Positions 17,564 to 27,463 of a DNA stretch of 64,000 bases are shown here, piece by piece. Numbering within the stretch: the stretch's first letter is position 1; the number at the start of each line of letters is the position of its first letter. The notes under the pieces were generated by a model, which made no database searches, was not told the DNA's origin, and saw only the letters and a program-made list of their open reading frames with translations. Source of the DNA: Candidatus Villigracilis saccharophilus (lineage in GTDB: Bacteria > Chloroflexota > Anaerolineae > Anaerolineales > Villigracilaceae); contig JADJNA010000005.1 in assembly GCA_016709305.1 (NCBI GenBank), positions 144,525-208,524 on the forward strand, in the 5' to 3' direction. Both the position numbers and the translations under genes were made by a program.

Positions 17564-18846
17564 AAACTCCACAATAACAATGTACACTGCAACTAATTTA
17601 CCCAAGGCAGAAAAACCTGCAGTTCAAATCATGCTTCTGTGCGTGGATGGCGACGGGATGTTGCGCGGCATTGTCACAGTTTGAGTTGATTCAATTCATC
17701 TTGAAGCGCGGGAAACTTGCGAAAACGTTCGCGTATTTCTACTATGAGTTTGTCCCATGATTGTATTTCGTTCAACTGGCGATAGATGTCACGTATTTCA
17801 CGCAGGCAAAGTGCGGCTTGCGAATAGTTGCCCCGGTCACGGTAATTAATAAAGCGCTCTGCTTCTTTTTTGAACAGCCGAATAGATTCCTGGGGATATT
17901 GTTTCTTTGCCACTTGCGCTACTTCAATATGCAGGGAATGGTCTCCCCAGCGTTCCGGTAATTTTTCTAGCATTGTAAGTGCGTTTCCCACTTCCTTTTC
18001 AAGGAGGTAGAGCCTGACAAGGAAATCAACATCTTTTTTTCCTTCAAGTTCACGGATGATATGACTTCGTGAATTTTCCCAACAATTAAGTTGCTTTGCC
18101 AGTGTACGAAGTTTTTCATATTTATCTATGTTGGGGTATTTCCAAAATAGTCTTTCTTCCAATTCCAAAGAACCTGCCAAATCCCCGCGTTCTTTGAACT
18201 TGTTTGCAAGCCATTCTACCAGACGGTCATCTTTGATATTTTTTAGCCTTTCGGTTACAAGTTTTTCGGCGACCACGGCTTGCCCATGAGTTGCAAAAAT
18301 CTCAATTGTCTTGAAAAGTGGATAATCCTCTGCGACTCTGGCTACATCTTCAGCTTCTTTAATTCTTTTGAGTTTGAGTAGACGTTCAATTAGATCATTC
18401 AATCGTCCTGTTTCACGGCAAAGCTTCAAATATGACTCATCATCAAGAATGTCTGATTCAAGATCAAGCAAAAGTCTGCCAAGAGTTTCGCGATGATAGC
18501 CATCGCTCCAACTGTTTCCTGTCGGAAGAATTTTGCGTGTCCATTTCGCGATTTCCACTCGTTCTTCCGGAGTAATTTGCGATGTCAAGATTTCTGGTAC
18601 GCAATCTGCCGCGCCAACGCCGCCCAATTTGATAGTATCCCATCGATATACACTGAAAAGGACTTGCAGAATCTCAAATCGCTTTTTCGGGTCCCTGATT
18701 TGGGATAAGCAATTACCTAGCTCTACCGTGCATTCATCGAGACCTCGGCAAGAAACTCCCTGCTTTAGCAGTGGAGAGGATAGCCGCTGGCGATGTGCTT
18801 TCGCTAGAGCAGCTTCAATAGATTGGAACTTCGGTAGAATCACGCC

Positions 18847-19946
18847 ATGAAATTGATCGCTCAAATAAAACTCCTGCCTGCGCCTGAACAAGCGCAAGCC
18901 CTTCGTAAAACTCTTGAGGTTGCAAACGCCGCCTGCAATTACATCAGCGAACAGGCGTGGGATAGTCAGACATTCAAACAATTTCCAATCCACAAACTTA
19001 CGTATTACGCTGTCAAGGAAATGTTTGGCTTGACCGCACAGGTGGTTGTGCGTTGCATCTCGAAAGTTGCAGATGCTTATAAGCTGGATAGAAAAGTCAA
19101 ACGTACGTTCAAGCCGCATGGCGCGATTGCTTTTGATGACCGCATCCTGACCTACAAGCTGGACAGGATGGAGTTGAGCATCTGGACGGTAGAGGGCAGA
19201 CAAAAGATGTCCTTTGCCTGCGGAAAACGCCAGCTTGAATTGCTCAAAGGCCAGCATGGGGAAAGCGACTTGTGTCTGGTCAAAGGTAGGTTTTACCTGA
19301 TGGTTGTCTGCGAGGTGGAGACACCCAAGCCAATTGACGTTGAAGGGGTGTTGGGGTTGATCTGGGTCTTGTCCAGATCGCCGCAACTTCGGACGGTGGC
19401 GGGTTCAGCGGCGCGGCGATCGAAGATAAGCGCCGAAAGTTTGGACATCGCAGAAGCAATTTGCAAAAGAAACAGACCAGATCCGCCACACGAAAACTCA
19501 AGAAAATATCCGGCGTTCAATCCCGTTTTCAAAAACAACCAACCATAGAATCAGCAAAATTCTCGTACAGATTGCGTATGACACTCATCGAGCGATCGCC
19601 CTTGAAGACAGTGGGCGGTATCCGTGAGGCTCCCGTAAAAGGACGCAAGCAGAGAGCGAGACATGCGAATTGGTCGTTCTACCAACTGAGGCGGTACATC
19701 GTTTACAAAGCCGAGCGCGTGGGGTTCCCGTGATCTTCGTTGATCCAAGAAACACCTCGCGCACTGCCCCGAATGTGGTTGTGTTGATAAAGCCAATCGT
19801 AAGTCTCAATCTGTTTTCCTTGTACCGCTTGCAACTTCTCTGGCAATGCGGACAGAGTAGCGGCTGTGAATATCGCAGTCAGGGCAGAAGTAAACCTGCC
19901 AATGGTCTCGAACCTTCGTGTTCAGGGACAAAGCCCCCTGCTTTAG
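18847..19946 (+). pseudogene. tnpB: RNA-guided endonuclease TnpB (IS605 OrfB), about six frameshifts
   Basis: TnpB is a compact RuvC nuclease guided by an RNA made from the element's right end; ancestor-like to Cas12. The first 165 residues are open (MKLIAQIKLLPAPEQAQAL). Then, in shifting frames, the RuvC-I motif VDLGLVQIAATSDGG, a basic helix SNLQKKQTRSATRKLKK, the RuvC-II glutamate in HRAIALED, the zinc finger CPECGC..CTACNFSG, and the RuvC-III aspartate in NADRVAAVNIAVRAE all appear. Breaks lie near 19354, 19537, 19614, 19721, 19764 and 19820. Five of the six are gain or loss of one base in a homopolymer. All three catalytic acidic residues survive. Real decay and uncorrected read error in a multicopy repeat are both possible. 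Confidence 0.85.
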
Positions 19947-19964
19947 CTGTGGGGTTCGTTTACA
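19800..19964 (+). ncRNA. Predicted omega-RNA (reRNA) scaffold of the tnpB element
   Basis: In characterised IS605-family elements the guide RNA scaffold comes from the 3' end of tnpB and the right end. This segment overlaps the tnpB 3' coding end and finishes with the hairpin at 19934-19954 next to the right boundary. Extent is a guess; no transcription evidence. Confidence 0.35.
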
Positions 19965-20796
19965 TACTACACCTAACAATTGTCCTTCTTCATCTCCGAG
20001 AGCCTCATTTTCGTTATCCATGATGGTCTCTATGATTGCGATATAGATCGATGCCGAATTTTTTGCGTCATCTCGGGACAAATAGCCTGCCGCGAGTTTT
20101 AAAAGCGGATTCAAATCCCGTTTGATTTCACGCGCATAACCCCATTCAAAATCTGCGCCTTGAAAAGCTTGTTCTGCCTGTTTGCAAATGGCTTTTATAT
20201 TTAGCAGTTTGTTTTCTCCTACTGCAAGTGGCAGTTCAAGCAGGGATTCCAAATCTGGTTCCTGTTCGATCATTTGCTTAATGAGGGCAATCAATTCGGG
20301 TTTGGAAAGCTTTTCGAGGATGGCGTCCATCGCTTCAACTTCTTGGAAAGAGTTGGGGTCGTTCACCCAGGTTAGCAATAACGCAATGGTATGTTTGCAA
20401 TGTCCGCCATCACCTACGGGACAGGGAACATTCTGCGGATTTAATTCCCCTGCTGTCGAATAAAACTTCCTGACGATAAAAGGGAGCTTGCGATCCTGAG
20501 CATTTGGATTTGATGATCATCCCTTGAATCCGCTGTTCGTAGATGGCTCCCTCTTCATAATATTTTTGCCCTCGCTGGAAGTAAACATTATCTGTCCAGT
20601 GGGTGATAATTGATTTTGAAATTCGTGGGATGGATGACATAACGTGTTCCAAAAATGAGATATCGCATTATACCGTTTGGCATAATTATAGTGGCTATAA
20701 ACTCAAAGTGTAAATAAAAAGTCATGTAATTTACATATTTTGGCTTAAGTGTTATTATAAATCTGGTTATTTACAATATCCCTTGGATATAGTGCC

Positions 20797-21954
20797 ATGA
20801 ATCCTAATGATTTTCGTTCTCCCGAAGCTGGACAGGTTATCCTAACTCAAAATGGTTACTATGCTTTTATTCCAGCACCTCTGCCGCCCAACTTGGTCTG
20901 GTCTCTGCCATTAATTTCCGCATTATCTGAAGCGGAACGTGATCTGAGCCGTCTGGCCACTCTGGCAGGCGCGTTTCCTTTTCCACGCTTACTGATTCAA
21001 CCTTTTACGCGTCGCGAGGCAGTGCTTTCTTCACGGATTGAGGGCACGCGCGCCACGCTGGCGGAACTCTACACTTATGAATCTACCCAGTTATCCTTTC
21101 TTGGGCCAGAGGATGATGTGCGCGAAGTTCATAACTACGTCACAGCCTTGGATTACGGGTTGGAACGATTGAAAACTTTACCGATTAGCCTTCGATTGAT
21201 CCGTGAAATTCATGAGAAATTGATGCATGGCGTGCGTGGCGGAAACCTGACTCCAGGTGAATTTCGACGCACCCAAAACTGGATTGGACCAGCCGGTAGT
21301 ACGATTATGACTGCCACTTATGTCCCCCCGCCAGTTGATGAGATGAATCAGGCATTGGGTGATTTGGAGAAGTTTATTCACACAAGCACTGAAGTCCCGG
21401 TCTTGACGCGGGCGGCGATGATTCATTACCAGTTCGAAGCCCTTCATCCATTTCTGGATGGCAATGGCCGGATGGGGCGCCTGCTTATGGCTCTGCTTTT
21501 TACTGAATGGAATATTCTGCCTCAACCATTGCTTAACCTGAGCGTTTACTTTGAGCATTATCGTCAGGAATACTATGATCATCTCCTGTCTGTATCCCAA
21601 CGCGGTGACTGGGATGTTTGGTTGCGCTTTTTCCTGCGTGGAGTCAGTTCACAGGCACAGGATAGCTTGTTGCGCATGCAGCGGCTGGAAGCAATACGTA
21701 CAAAATATGAACCGCTGGTGAAATCAGACCGTAACTCGGAGCGTATGGGCGCGGTGTTGGACTTTCTATTTGCCAGGCCTATCCTTTCTGCTAAACAACT
21801 GGCAGATAGCGTAGGTATGCCATTCAAAACAGCCAGACAGTATATTGAGAAGCTTACCAAGGCCGCCATTTTGCGCGAAGTTACTGGGAATGCACGCAAC
21901 CAAATCTACTGTGCCGATGAAATCTTTGGCGCCCTGGATAACATTCAAGTATAA
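20797..21954 (+). CDS. Fic-family protein (likely AMP transferase) with N-terminal self-inhibitory motif
   Basis: A 385-residue Fido-domain enzyme that transfers AMP (or another nucleotide moiety) from NTP to a hydroxyl on a target protein. The Fic motif HPFLDGNGRMGR (about residues 226-237) is complete. The inhibitory helix SSRIEGT (about 77-83) lies N-terminal, as in class II Fic proteins, so no separate antitoxin is needed. An N-terminal Fic_N-like region precedes it. The C-terminal 60 residues form a winged helix (LSAKQLADSVGMPFKTARQYIEKL), suggesting DNA binding or autoregulation. It is a lone gene with its own terminator. Confidence 0.93.
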   Translation: MNPNDFRSPEAGQVILTQNGYYAFIPAPLPPNLVWSLPLISALSEAERDLSRLATLAGAFPFPRLLIQPFTRREAVLSSRIEGTRATLAELYTYESTQLSFLGPEDDVREVHNYVTALDYGLERLKTLPISLRLIREIHEKLMHGVRGGNLTPGEFRRTQNWIGPAGSTIMTATYVPPPVDEMNQALGDLEKFIHTSTEVPVLTRAAMIHYQFEALHPFLDGNGRMGRLLMALLFTEWNILPQPLLNLSVYFEHYRQEYYDHLLSVSQRGDWDVWLRFFLRGVSSQAQDSLLRMQRLEAIRTKYEPLVKSDRNSERMGAVLDFLFARPILSAKQLADSVGMPFKTARQYIEKLTKAAILREVTGNARNQIYCADEIFGALDNIQV

Positions 21955-21972
21955 AGGGTTGACAATATTTAC

Positions 21973-22006
21973 ACAAAAGCATCCCGCAAATGCAGGGTGC
22001 TTTTGT
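21973..22006 (+). terminator. Terminator after the Fic gene
   Basis: ACAAAAGCAxCCC and its complement form a 13-bp stem with one mismatch and end in TTTTGT, 18 nt after the stop. Confidence 0.85.
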
Positions 22007-22327
22007 ATAGTTTTATTGAATGGTCCATGCCGCCTGCGAAACTTATACCCGTATACATGATATATGCCGCACTGGGCAATTATGTGTTCAGCTTTGACAA
22101 CAAAAAGTATTCAATGTTGTCATACATTTGATCTTAACATGCCTTTCGCTTAGATTGTTCGTGAATGTCGCTATCGGCAAACACGGCGGCTACAGACCGC
22201 ATATGATTGAAAGTCCTGATTTAGACTAATCTCTGTCCTGAATTCTTCGGGATGGGGATTAACACAATCGGACTTATCTTTTCGTGGATGGGAATATAAA
22301 GTTGGCGTTCCGCCGAAACACAATTGC
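22007..22327. other. Intergenic stretch with no recognised gene
   Basis: About 320 bases between the Fic terminator and the convergent tetR stop. No ORF with a ribosome site, RNA gene or clear repeat was seen. Confidence 0.4.
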
Positions 22328-22939
22328 CTACTTCTTTTTCCCCTTTAACCCGAACATCATCAGCGATCCCAACTCATCCACCAGATTCGGGCGCCGCGAA
22401 TATTGGCGTTGGAATTCCGAGTGGGTGAACACATCCATGAAGATCGTGAAGTAAATACGCAGGGCTTCTTCTGAAAGCTCAGGGTTGACCTGTCCCTGTT
22501 GCCTGCCTTCCTCGATCAATCCCAGCATCAGGGCAATCATCTTCTCCTGTGCTTCCATGCGGATTCTTTTGATCTCGGGATCGTTCTGTAAATCGAGACT
22601 GCTGGTGAAGATTGTGTTACCTGAAGGGGAGGGCTTGTCGCCTGTCATCATCGTGGAAATGAATTGGAAGAATGCCGTCATCTTTTCCTGATACGAACGT
22701 TCGGGTATCAGGAACTCCTGAATACGGCTGACCAGGCTTTCGACCGCGCTCGCCACAAACTCCCGCGCGAGCGCTTCCTTGCTGCCGAAGTTGTTGTAGA
22801 TGGTTGCTTGTGACACTCCCGCTTTGCGGGCGATGTCCGTCATGCTGACCTTATCCACGCCAAACTGGCTGAACAACTCCCAGGCTGCCTTGCGGATATC
22901 TTCCTTGCTTTGTTCTTTACGGCGCGCAAATCCATCCAT
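22328..22939 (-). CDS. TetR-family transcriptional repressor
   Basis: A 203-residue dimeric repressor. The N-terminal helix-turn-helix is clear: AAWELFSQFGVDKVSMTDIA, then RKAGVSQATIYNNFGSKEAL. The C-terminal ligand domain is not assignable to a ligand. AAGGAGTTAGTCAAC supplies the ribosome site. It is divergent from a PEP-utilising enzyme and an MFS pump across a 145-bp A/T-rich region with an 11-bp inverted repeat, so it probably controls both directions in response to a toxic compound. Confidence 0.92.
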   Translation of the reverse strand: MDGFARRKEQSKEDIRKAAWELFSQFGVDKVSMTDIARKAGVSQATIYNNFGSKEALAREFVASAVESLVSRIQEFLIPERSYQEKMTAFFQFISTMMTGDKPSPSGNTIFTSSLDLQNDPEIKRIRMEAQEKMIALMLGLIEEGRQQGQVNPELSEEALRIYFTIFMDVFTHSEFQRQYSRRPNLVDELGSLMMFGLKGKKK

Positions 22940-22970
22940 GTTGACTAACTCCTTAGGCTAGAGCTGTTTA

Positions 22971-23065
22971 TATTTTGTAATATTTATACTATTTGGTGTT
23001 GACAATTCCAAAAATATAAATATAATTCAATTCTGTAATCTCTATAGTATTATATTACAAAATTA
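22971..23065. promoter_or_regulatory. Candidate TetR operator pair
   Basis: TTTTGTAATAT (22973-22983) is the exact reverse complement of ATATTACAAAA (23052-23062). They flank the divergent promoter region, one near each start codon, as expected for a repressor controlling both genes. Confidence 0.55.
22999..23026 (+). promoter_or_regulatory. Sigma-70-type promoter for the PEP enzyme/MFS operon
   Basis: TTGACA (22999-23004), 16-base spacer, TATAAT (23021-23026); both hexamers match consensus. It lies 59 nt before the ATG at 23085. Confidence 0.75.
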
Positions 23066-23084
23066 TAATTTGATGGAGCTATTA

Positions 23085-25730
23085 ATGACAACAACCTTCG
23101 CGTTCGATACAACCGAACTTCCCACTTTGGAACAGGCAGGCGGCAAGGCGCTGGCGTTGATCGAAATGACCAATGCAGGGATGCCCGTCCCGCCTGGGTT
23201 TGTGTTGACCGTGGATTTTTTCAAGCCGTGGGTGGATATCCTCAAAGGGTCGCTTCACTGGTCTGGGCTGACAACTGCTGCTGCAAACCAGATCCGTCAA
23301 ACCGCCCGATTGATTCAGGAACTGTCCCAAACCCTCACTTTCAATAAAATGCAGAAGGATGAACTGGAACAGGCTTTGACCTCGTTCCGCAAATCAAATC
23401 AAGGATACTTATACGCTGTCCGTTCATCATCCCCCGAAGAAGATTTGGAAGGCGCATCGTTCGCAGGTGGATACGAAACTACGCTTGGTGTCATGGTCGA
23501 TGGCATTGAAGCGGCGATCCTTCATTCGTTCACATCCAGTTTTGATGAGCGGGTCTTTCTATATAAAAAGGAACACGGCTTTCAACTCAACGAGCCACGT
23601 ATTGCGGTGATTGTCCAACAGCAGGTGGATGCCGACAGCGCTGGTGTGGCGTTCTCATTGAATCCGCTCAACAATTGTTTTGATGAGGCTGTGATCAACG
23701 CCAATCACGGCTTGGGTGAGTCAGTAGTGGCTGGAGAGGCAGACCCAGACTTATTTGTGGTGGACAAGCCCACCCGTCAGATTATTGAGGCGCGCGTTGG
23801 GAGCAAGCAAGCGGTCATTACTTTGAAGCGAGCCGGGGGCACGATAAAGTCCATCCGCGAAAATCATCTGGAGACTTCCATCACGAATGAGCAGGCGCTT
23901 GCGTTGACTGACCTGCTGCAAAAAGTGGAAGCTCATTATCAAAAGCCCATTGATATCGAGTGGGCGATTGCGGGCGAAAAAATTTATTTACTTCAGGCGC
24001 GACCCATCACCACCTATCGACCACTGCCCACGGAAATGGTCACTGCGATAGGTGAACCCAAACGCCTGTATGCCAACTCCACATTGATCGAACAGGGATT
24101 GCAGGATCCGCTCTCGGTTTTGGGTACGGATTTTCTGAATTATGTGCTAAACAAAGCTGGCGGTCCCGTCGCCGAAGGAGCCGTAGGTGCGGATGGAATT
24201 ACTTTCACTGCGAGCGGCGGATATTACATGAACATTTCATTTGCGCTGATGATGGGTATGAAAAATGCCGCGCTTGCGCCTGGTAGTTTCGGTGACCCGC
24301 GCGTAATGGAAATTTTGGACAGCATTGATATCAAGCAATATCTGGGCGGTGAACTGCCTGCCAAGCTCAAAGCGATGCGCGGCAAAATGATTTTTAAGAT
24401 GCTGCCGATGGTGACATCGGCATTGGGTGCGTATCTCAGACCACAGCGCGCGCTCACCAATTATCAAGCCGCCCTGCCCGATGAACTGCGCCGTCTTACA
24501 ACCTTCACTGGCGCGGGCATGTCGCTGCAACAGCAAGCCGTTACACTTACGAACCTTTTGCAATTTTTTTACGGCGATTATGGCATCCCGATGATCCTCG
24601 CGGGACAGATCGCCCAACAACGCATCAAAAAACTTTTCAAGCGCGAAACCGCAAAAGTGCAGGATCATCTCATCAACCTCGGCATTTCCCTGCCAGGCAA
24701 CAAGACCGCGGAAATGGGGGAGGCGCTGTATGCCCTGGCTTCATCGGATGAACTCAGCCGCTACGATGCCCCTGCCCGCTTCCTTTCTGACCTTGAGCAG
24801 GGTGCGCTTTCCCCAGACTTTGTGCAACGCTGGGAGCGCTTCATGTCCGAGTTTGGCATGCGCTGCCCAAGCGAGATCGACCCCGCTACACCGCGCCCGA
24901 AAGAAAATCCCGCTCAACTTTTTGAACAACTCAAGTCCATGTCACTTGCCATTCTTGGACGGGAGAGTTCCAAATCCTTTTTTGAAGAAGCGCGAGCCAA
25001 ACGCGAATCGGCACATCAAGCCTTGCACACCGTAGCACAAAAAATGGGCAGGCGTCAAGCCAAAGCGTTTGAGAATTACTACAACATATGGTTGACCTTC
25101 GGCGGTTACCGCGAAACGCCCAAACATTACATCATCACTGTGGTGGACTTGTTCCGTCGCAGCGCATTGGAGATCGCCAACCGCTTCGTAACCGAAGCGC
25201 GGCTGGATTCTCCCTCCCAGATCTTTGACCTGACCATTGAAGATATTGACCGGGCCATTGCCAACCCTGCCCTGAATTTACGCGCGCTTGCGCAGGAACG
25301 GACAGTGATCATCAACAGGCTGCGCAAAAATAAATTAGCGGCGCGCATCCTCGACTCGCGCGGCAGGATCTTCTTTCCACCTCGCAAAGCCAACGTCAGC
25401 GGTGAACTGAGCGGTGTGCCCATCTCGCCTGGCATCGTGCAGGGACGCGTCAAAGTGCTGCAGTCTGCCAATGAAAAGAAATTACTGCCTGGCGAAATTC
25501 TGGTTGCCCGTGCGACAGACCCAGGCTGGACTCCGTTGTTCATCAACGCCAGAGGCATCATTCTCGAAATTGGCGGAGCACTTCAGCATGGTGCAGTCGT
25601 GGCACGTGAATATGGGATTCCATGTGTATCAGGGCTGGATGATGCTACCAGCATATTGAAAGATGGTCAGCTGGTTGAAGTGGACGGTTCGAATGGCATC
25701 GTCCGCATTTTGGAAATAGCAGAAAAGTAG
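23085..25730 (+). CDS. PEP-utilising phosphotransferase (rifampin phosphotransferase/PEP synthase-like)
   Basis: An 881-residue cytosolic enzyme with the ATP-grasp, swivelling-His layout of PEP synthase and rifampin phosphotransferase. The N-terminal ATP-grasp holds RSSSPEEDLEGASFAGGYET (about residue 115), then NANHGLGESVVAGEADPD and DIEWAIAGEKIYLLQARPIT. A central region (about 320-750) is unlike PEP synthase and would bind the acceptor. The C-terminal phosphohistidine domain has GGALQHGAVVAREYGIP with the transfer His. Start 23085 follows GGAGCTATTA. It sits 12 nt before an MFS pump and is divergent from tetR, so phosphorylation of a drug-like compound is a better guess than gluconeogenesis. 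Confidence 0.82.
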   Translation: MTTTFAFDTTELPTLEQAGGKALALIEMTNAGMPVPPGFVLTVDFFKPWVDILKGSLHWSGLTTAAANQIRQTARLIQELSQTLTFNKMQKDELEQALTSFRKSNQGYLYAVRSSSPEEDLEGASFAGGYETTLGVMVDGIEAAILHSFTSSFDERVFLYKKEHGFQLNEPRIAVIVQQQVDADSAGVAFSLNPLNNCFDEAVINANHGLGESVVAGEADPDLFVVDKPTRQIIEARVGSKQAVITLKRAGGTIKSIRENHLETSITNEQALALTDLLQKVEAHYQKPIDIEWAIAGEKIYLLQARPITTYRPLPTEMVTAIGEPKRLYANSTLIEQGLQDPLSVLGTDFLNYVLNKAGGPVAEGAVGADGITFTASGGYYMNISFALMMGMKNAALAPGSFGDPRVMEILDSIDIKQYLGGELPAKLKAMRGKMIFKMLPMVTSALGAYLRPQRALTNYQAALPDELRRLTTFTGAGMSLQQQAVTLTNLLQFFYGDYGIPMILAGQIAQQRIKKLFKRETAKVQDHLINLGISLPGNKTAEMGEALYALASSDELSRYDAPARFLSDLEQGALSPDFVQRWERFMSEFGMRCPSEIDPATPRPKENPAQLFEQLKSMSLAILGRESSKSFFEEARAKRESAHQALHTVAQKMGRRQAKAFENYYNIWLTFGGYRETPKHYIITVVDLFRRSALEIANRFVTEARLDSPSQIFDLTIEDIDRAIANPALNLRALAQERTVIINRLRKNKLAARILDSRGRIFFPPRKANVSGELSGVPISPGIVQGRVKVLQSANEKKLLPGEILVARATDPGWTPLFINARGIILEIGGALQHGAVVAREYGIPCVSGLDDATSILKDGQLVEVDGSNGIVRILEIAEK

Positions 25731-25742
25731 AGGGAATACTCC

Positions 25743-27068
25743 ATGATGACATTCATCGGCATCATCCTCGGCATGTTCGGCATCGGCATTATGCAGCTGG
25801 TTCTGGCAACTGCCATGCCCGTCATCGTCACCGAAATCGGCGGCGACTATCTCTACAGTTGGGTCTTTTCTAGTTATATGCTGGCTTCGCTATTGACCAT
25901 CCCGATCTTCTCGAAGATGGCAGACCTCTACGGTCGAAAGAAATTCTATTTGCTTGGCATGTCTATTTTCGCAGTGGGCACGCTCTACGGCGGGCTGGCA
26001 CCCACCATGGAGCATCTCATTGTTGCCCGCGTATTGCAGGGACTCGGCGCGGGTATGATGACCCCCGTTTCCATTGCTCTCATCTCAGACCTATTTCCCG
26101 CCGAAAAACGCGGACGTATGATCGGCATGTTCAGTTTTGTGCAGTTGCTCGCCAACCTTATCAGTCCCATTCTGGGAAGCGTCATCACCAGACAATTAGG
26201 TTGGCACTGGATTTTTTTCTTCACGCTGGGCATGGTGTTGACCGCCCTCCTGCTCGTGGCAATGGATAAGTCCGCTTCACAACAATCCAGCCAGCCAGTG
26301 AGTTGGATCAACATCGATCTGCTTGGCGGATCGATGTTCGGCTTGTTCTGCGTGTTCCTCGTCAGCTTCTCGGACTCGGTCAGCAATCTCGGTCAACTGA
26401 ACCTTTCGGGCATTCTGCTCCTGATTGGTGCAATTGTCACGGGTTTGATTCTGGTATGGAACGAATCGCGCCACAACGACCCCATCATTAAACTGGAATT
26501 CTTCCAAACCAAGGTGCTGCGTCAGTCGATTTTCAGTTCACTGATCGCAGGCGGAATTATGTATGGGTTGATAATGCTCCTGCCCTTGTGCAATGCCATT
26601 TTGAAACAACGGGGATTTGACGTCGGCGATAGTCAGCTGCTACTGATCTTCATGATTGGTACCACCCTCGGTCTGCTTATCACGAGCAGCTTCATTACGA
26701 AACTTAGTTCTATATTTCCCAAAATTCTTTGGGGAGTATCCATCCTTGGTGCAGGCGGGATGTACTTCGCCATCAGCGCCAGCAACTTCATCCTGTTCGA
26801 GATCATCACTGGTTTTCTGGGTCTCACCCTCGGCGGCATCTCAGCAACTCTACTGATCAATTCCCAAAACGCTGTCAGCAACGAAGACCGCACGGTTCTA
26901 AGCGGTCTCGTACAGTTGGGACGTTATCTCGGCGCCGCGGTCGGTGTGACGGTTCTGACAGGCATTCTTCCGGACATCAGCCAGATTAACAACGTCAATC
27001 AATTTTTGGGAGCCTTCGGAATTTTGATTGGAATGTATATCCTGGGATTGGTGAATCAGTCGATGTAA
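25743..27068 (+). CDS. MFS drug/proton antiporter (EmrB/QacA-like)
   Basis: A 441-residue transporter with about 12 or more helices. Motif A is KMADLYGRKKFYLLG (about residues 58-72), motif C-like VSIALISDLFPAEKRGRMIG follows, and LQGLGAGMMTPVS is typical of multidrug DHA2 pumps. It exports hydrophobic compounds using the proton gradient. Somewhat short for a 14-helix pump. It follows the PEP-utilising enzyme by 12 nt in the same operon under likely TetR control. Confidence 0.88.
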   Translation: MMTFIGIILGMFGIGIMQLVLATAMPVIVTEIGGDYLYSWVFSSYMLASLLTIPIFSKMADLYGRKKFYLLGMSIFAVGTLYGGLAPTMEHLIVARVLQGLGAGMMTPVSIALISDLFPAEKRGRMIGMFSFVQLLANLISPILGSVITRQLGWHWIFFFTLGMVLTALLLVAMDKSASQQSSQPVSWINIDLLGGSMFGLFCVFLVSFSDSVSNLGQLNLSGILLLIGAIVTGLILVWNESRHNDPIIKLEFFQTKVLRQSIFSSLIAGGIMYGLIMLLPLCNAILKQRGFDVGDSQLLLIFMIGTTLGLLITSSFITKLSSIFPKILWGVSILGAGGMYFAISASNFILFEIITGFLGLTLGGISATLLINSQNAVSNEDRTVLSGLVQLGRYLGAAVGVTVLTGILPDISQINNVNQFLGAFGILIGMYILGLVNQSM

Positions 27069-27463
27069 GTTTAGTCTGGCTACATCATCATTTTTTTGGG
27101 TATTGCAGCGCCTCCGCCAAATGCACGGACAGTATCTCTTCGCTTCCAGCCAAATCCGCAATCGTGCGAGCTCATCACACTCTGACTTTCAGCCGCAACC
27201 GACAAAATTGGCGGATCTCCCCGAGGCGCATATCCTGTGCCGGCTACCTAGGTCATGGGCTCAGTTTTGCCAAGTAAAAAAGGGGAATCGTGCTAGTTCA
27301 CCCGCAATATAAAACGCACTGAGAACATTTCACTTTTTTTCTGCTTTTTTATTCTTTAATTAGTAGATATATTTCAAGCTGGCCTGAATTTATACCCATA
27401 TACCGGATTTGTACCCCGCTGGACAGGTTTTATTACGGTTGTAAAGGTAGAAAAGAGCTTGTA
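27069..27463. other. Intergenic stretch before lacI
   Basis: About 395 bases with no ORF carrying a ribosome site and no RNA gene recognised. It ends at the lacI promoter. Confidence 0.4.

Larger units (their letters stand above)
18739..19964 (+). mobile_element. tnpB-only IS200/IS605-family element (IS1341-like)
   Basis: An insertion of about 1.23 kb inside the SWIM gene. There is no tnpA and no target duplication, as expected for this family. Both ends contain the same imperfect hairpin core, CCCTGCTTTAGCxGTGG (18758-18774 and 19936-19953). Edges are placed by rejoining the SWIM reading frame: left flank ends GCATTCATC, right flank begins TACTACACC; error of a few bases. By analogy with TnpB systems the left flank would supply the target-adjacent motif and the right flank the guide sequence. 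Confidence 0.8.
17674..20640 (-). pseudogene. SWIM zinc-finger protein gene split by an IS element
   Basis: Read on the minus strand, the N-terminal part starts at 20640 (MSSIPRISKSIITHWTD). Its SWIM zinc motif is CxC..CxH, seen as ECSCPVGDGGHCKH once a one-base shift near 20418-20426 (extra C) is corrected. The frame runs to about 19965 (EGQLLGVV) and is interrupted by the tnpB element. It resumes at about 18738 with DECTVELGNCLSQ and continues through repeat-like helices (TPEERVEIAKWTRKILP, then TPR-like segments) to the stop at 17674. Joining the two sides restores the family pattern VVDE..xxLGxCL. The C-terminal half is still open for about 355 codons, but its apparent N-terminal extension is antisense IS sequence. 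Function of the family is DNA or protein binding; unproven. Confidence 0.85.

Noticed and set aside
18739..19386. N-terminal extension of the SWIM C-terminal half as a 570-residue protein
   Set aside because: The extra 215 residues are antisense translation of the tnpB element.
20797..21954. Fic toxin-antitoxin pair
   Set aside because: No small antitoxin gene is adjacent; the inhibitory motif SSRIEGT is inside the Fic protein itself.
23085..25730. Housekeeping PEP synthase
   Set aside because: The central region does not resemble PEP synthase, and the TetR and efflux neighbours argue for a detoxification role; not excluded.
27069..27463. tRNA or small RNA gene before lacI
   Set aside because: No cloverleaf or terminator-bounded structure could be recognised by eye.
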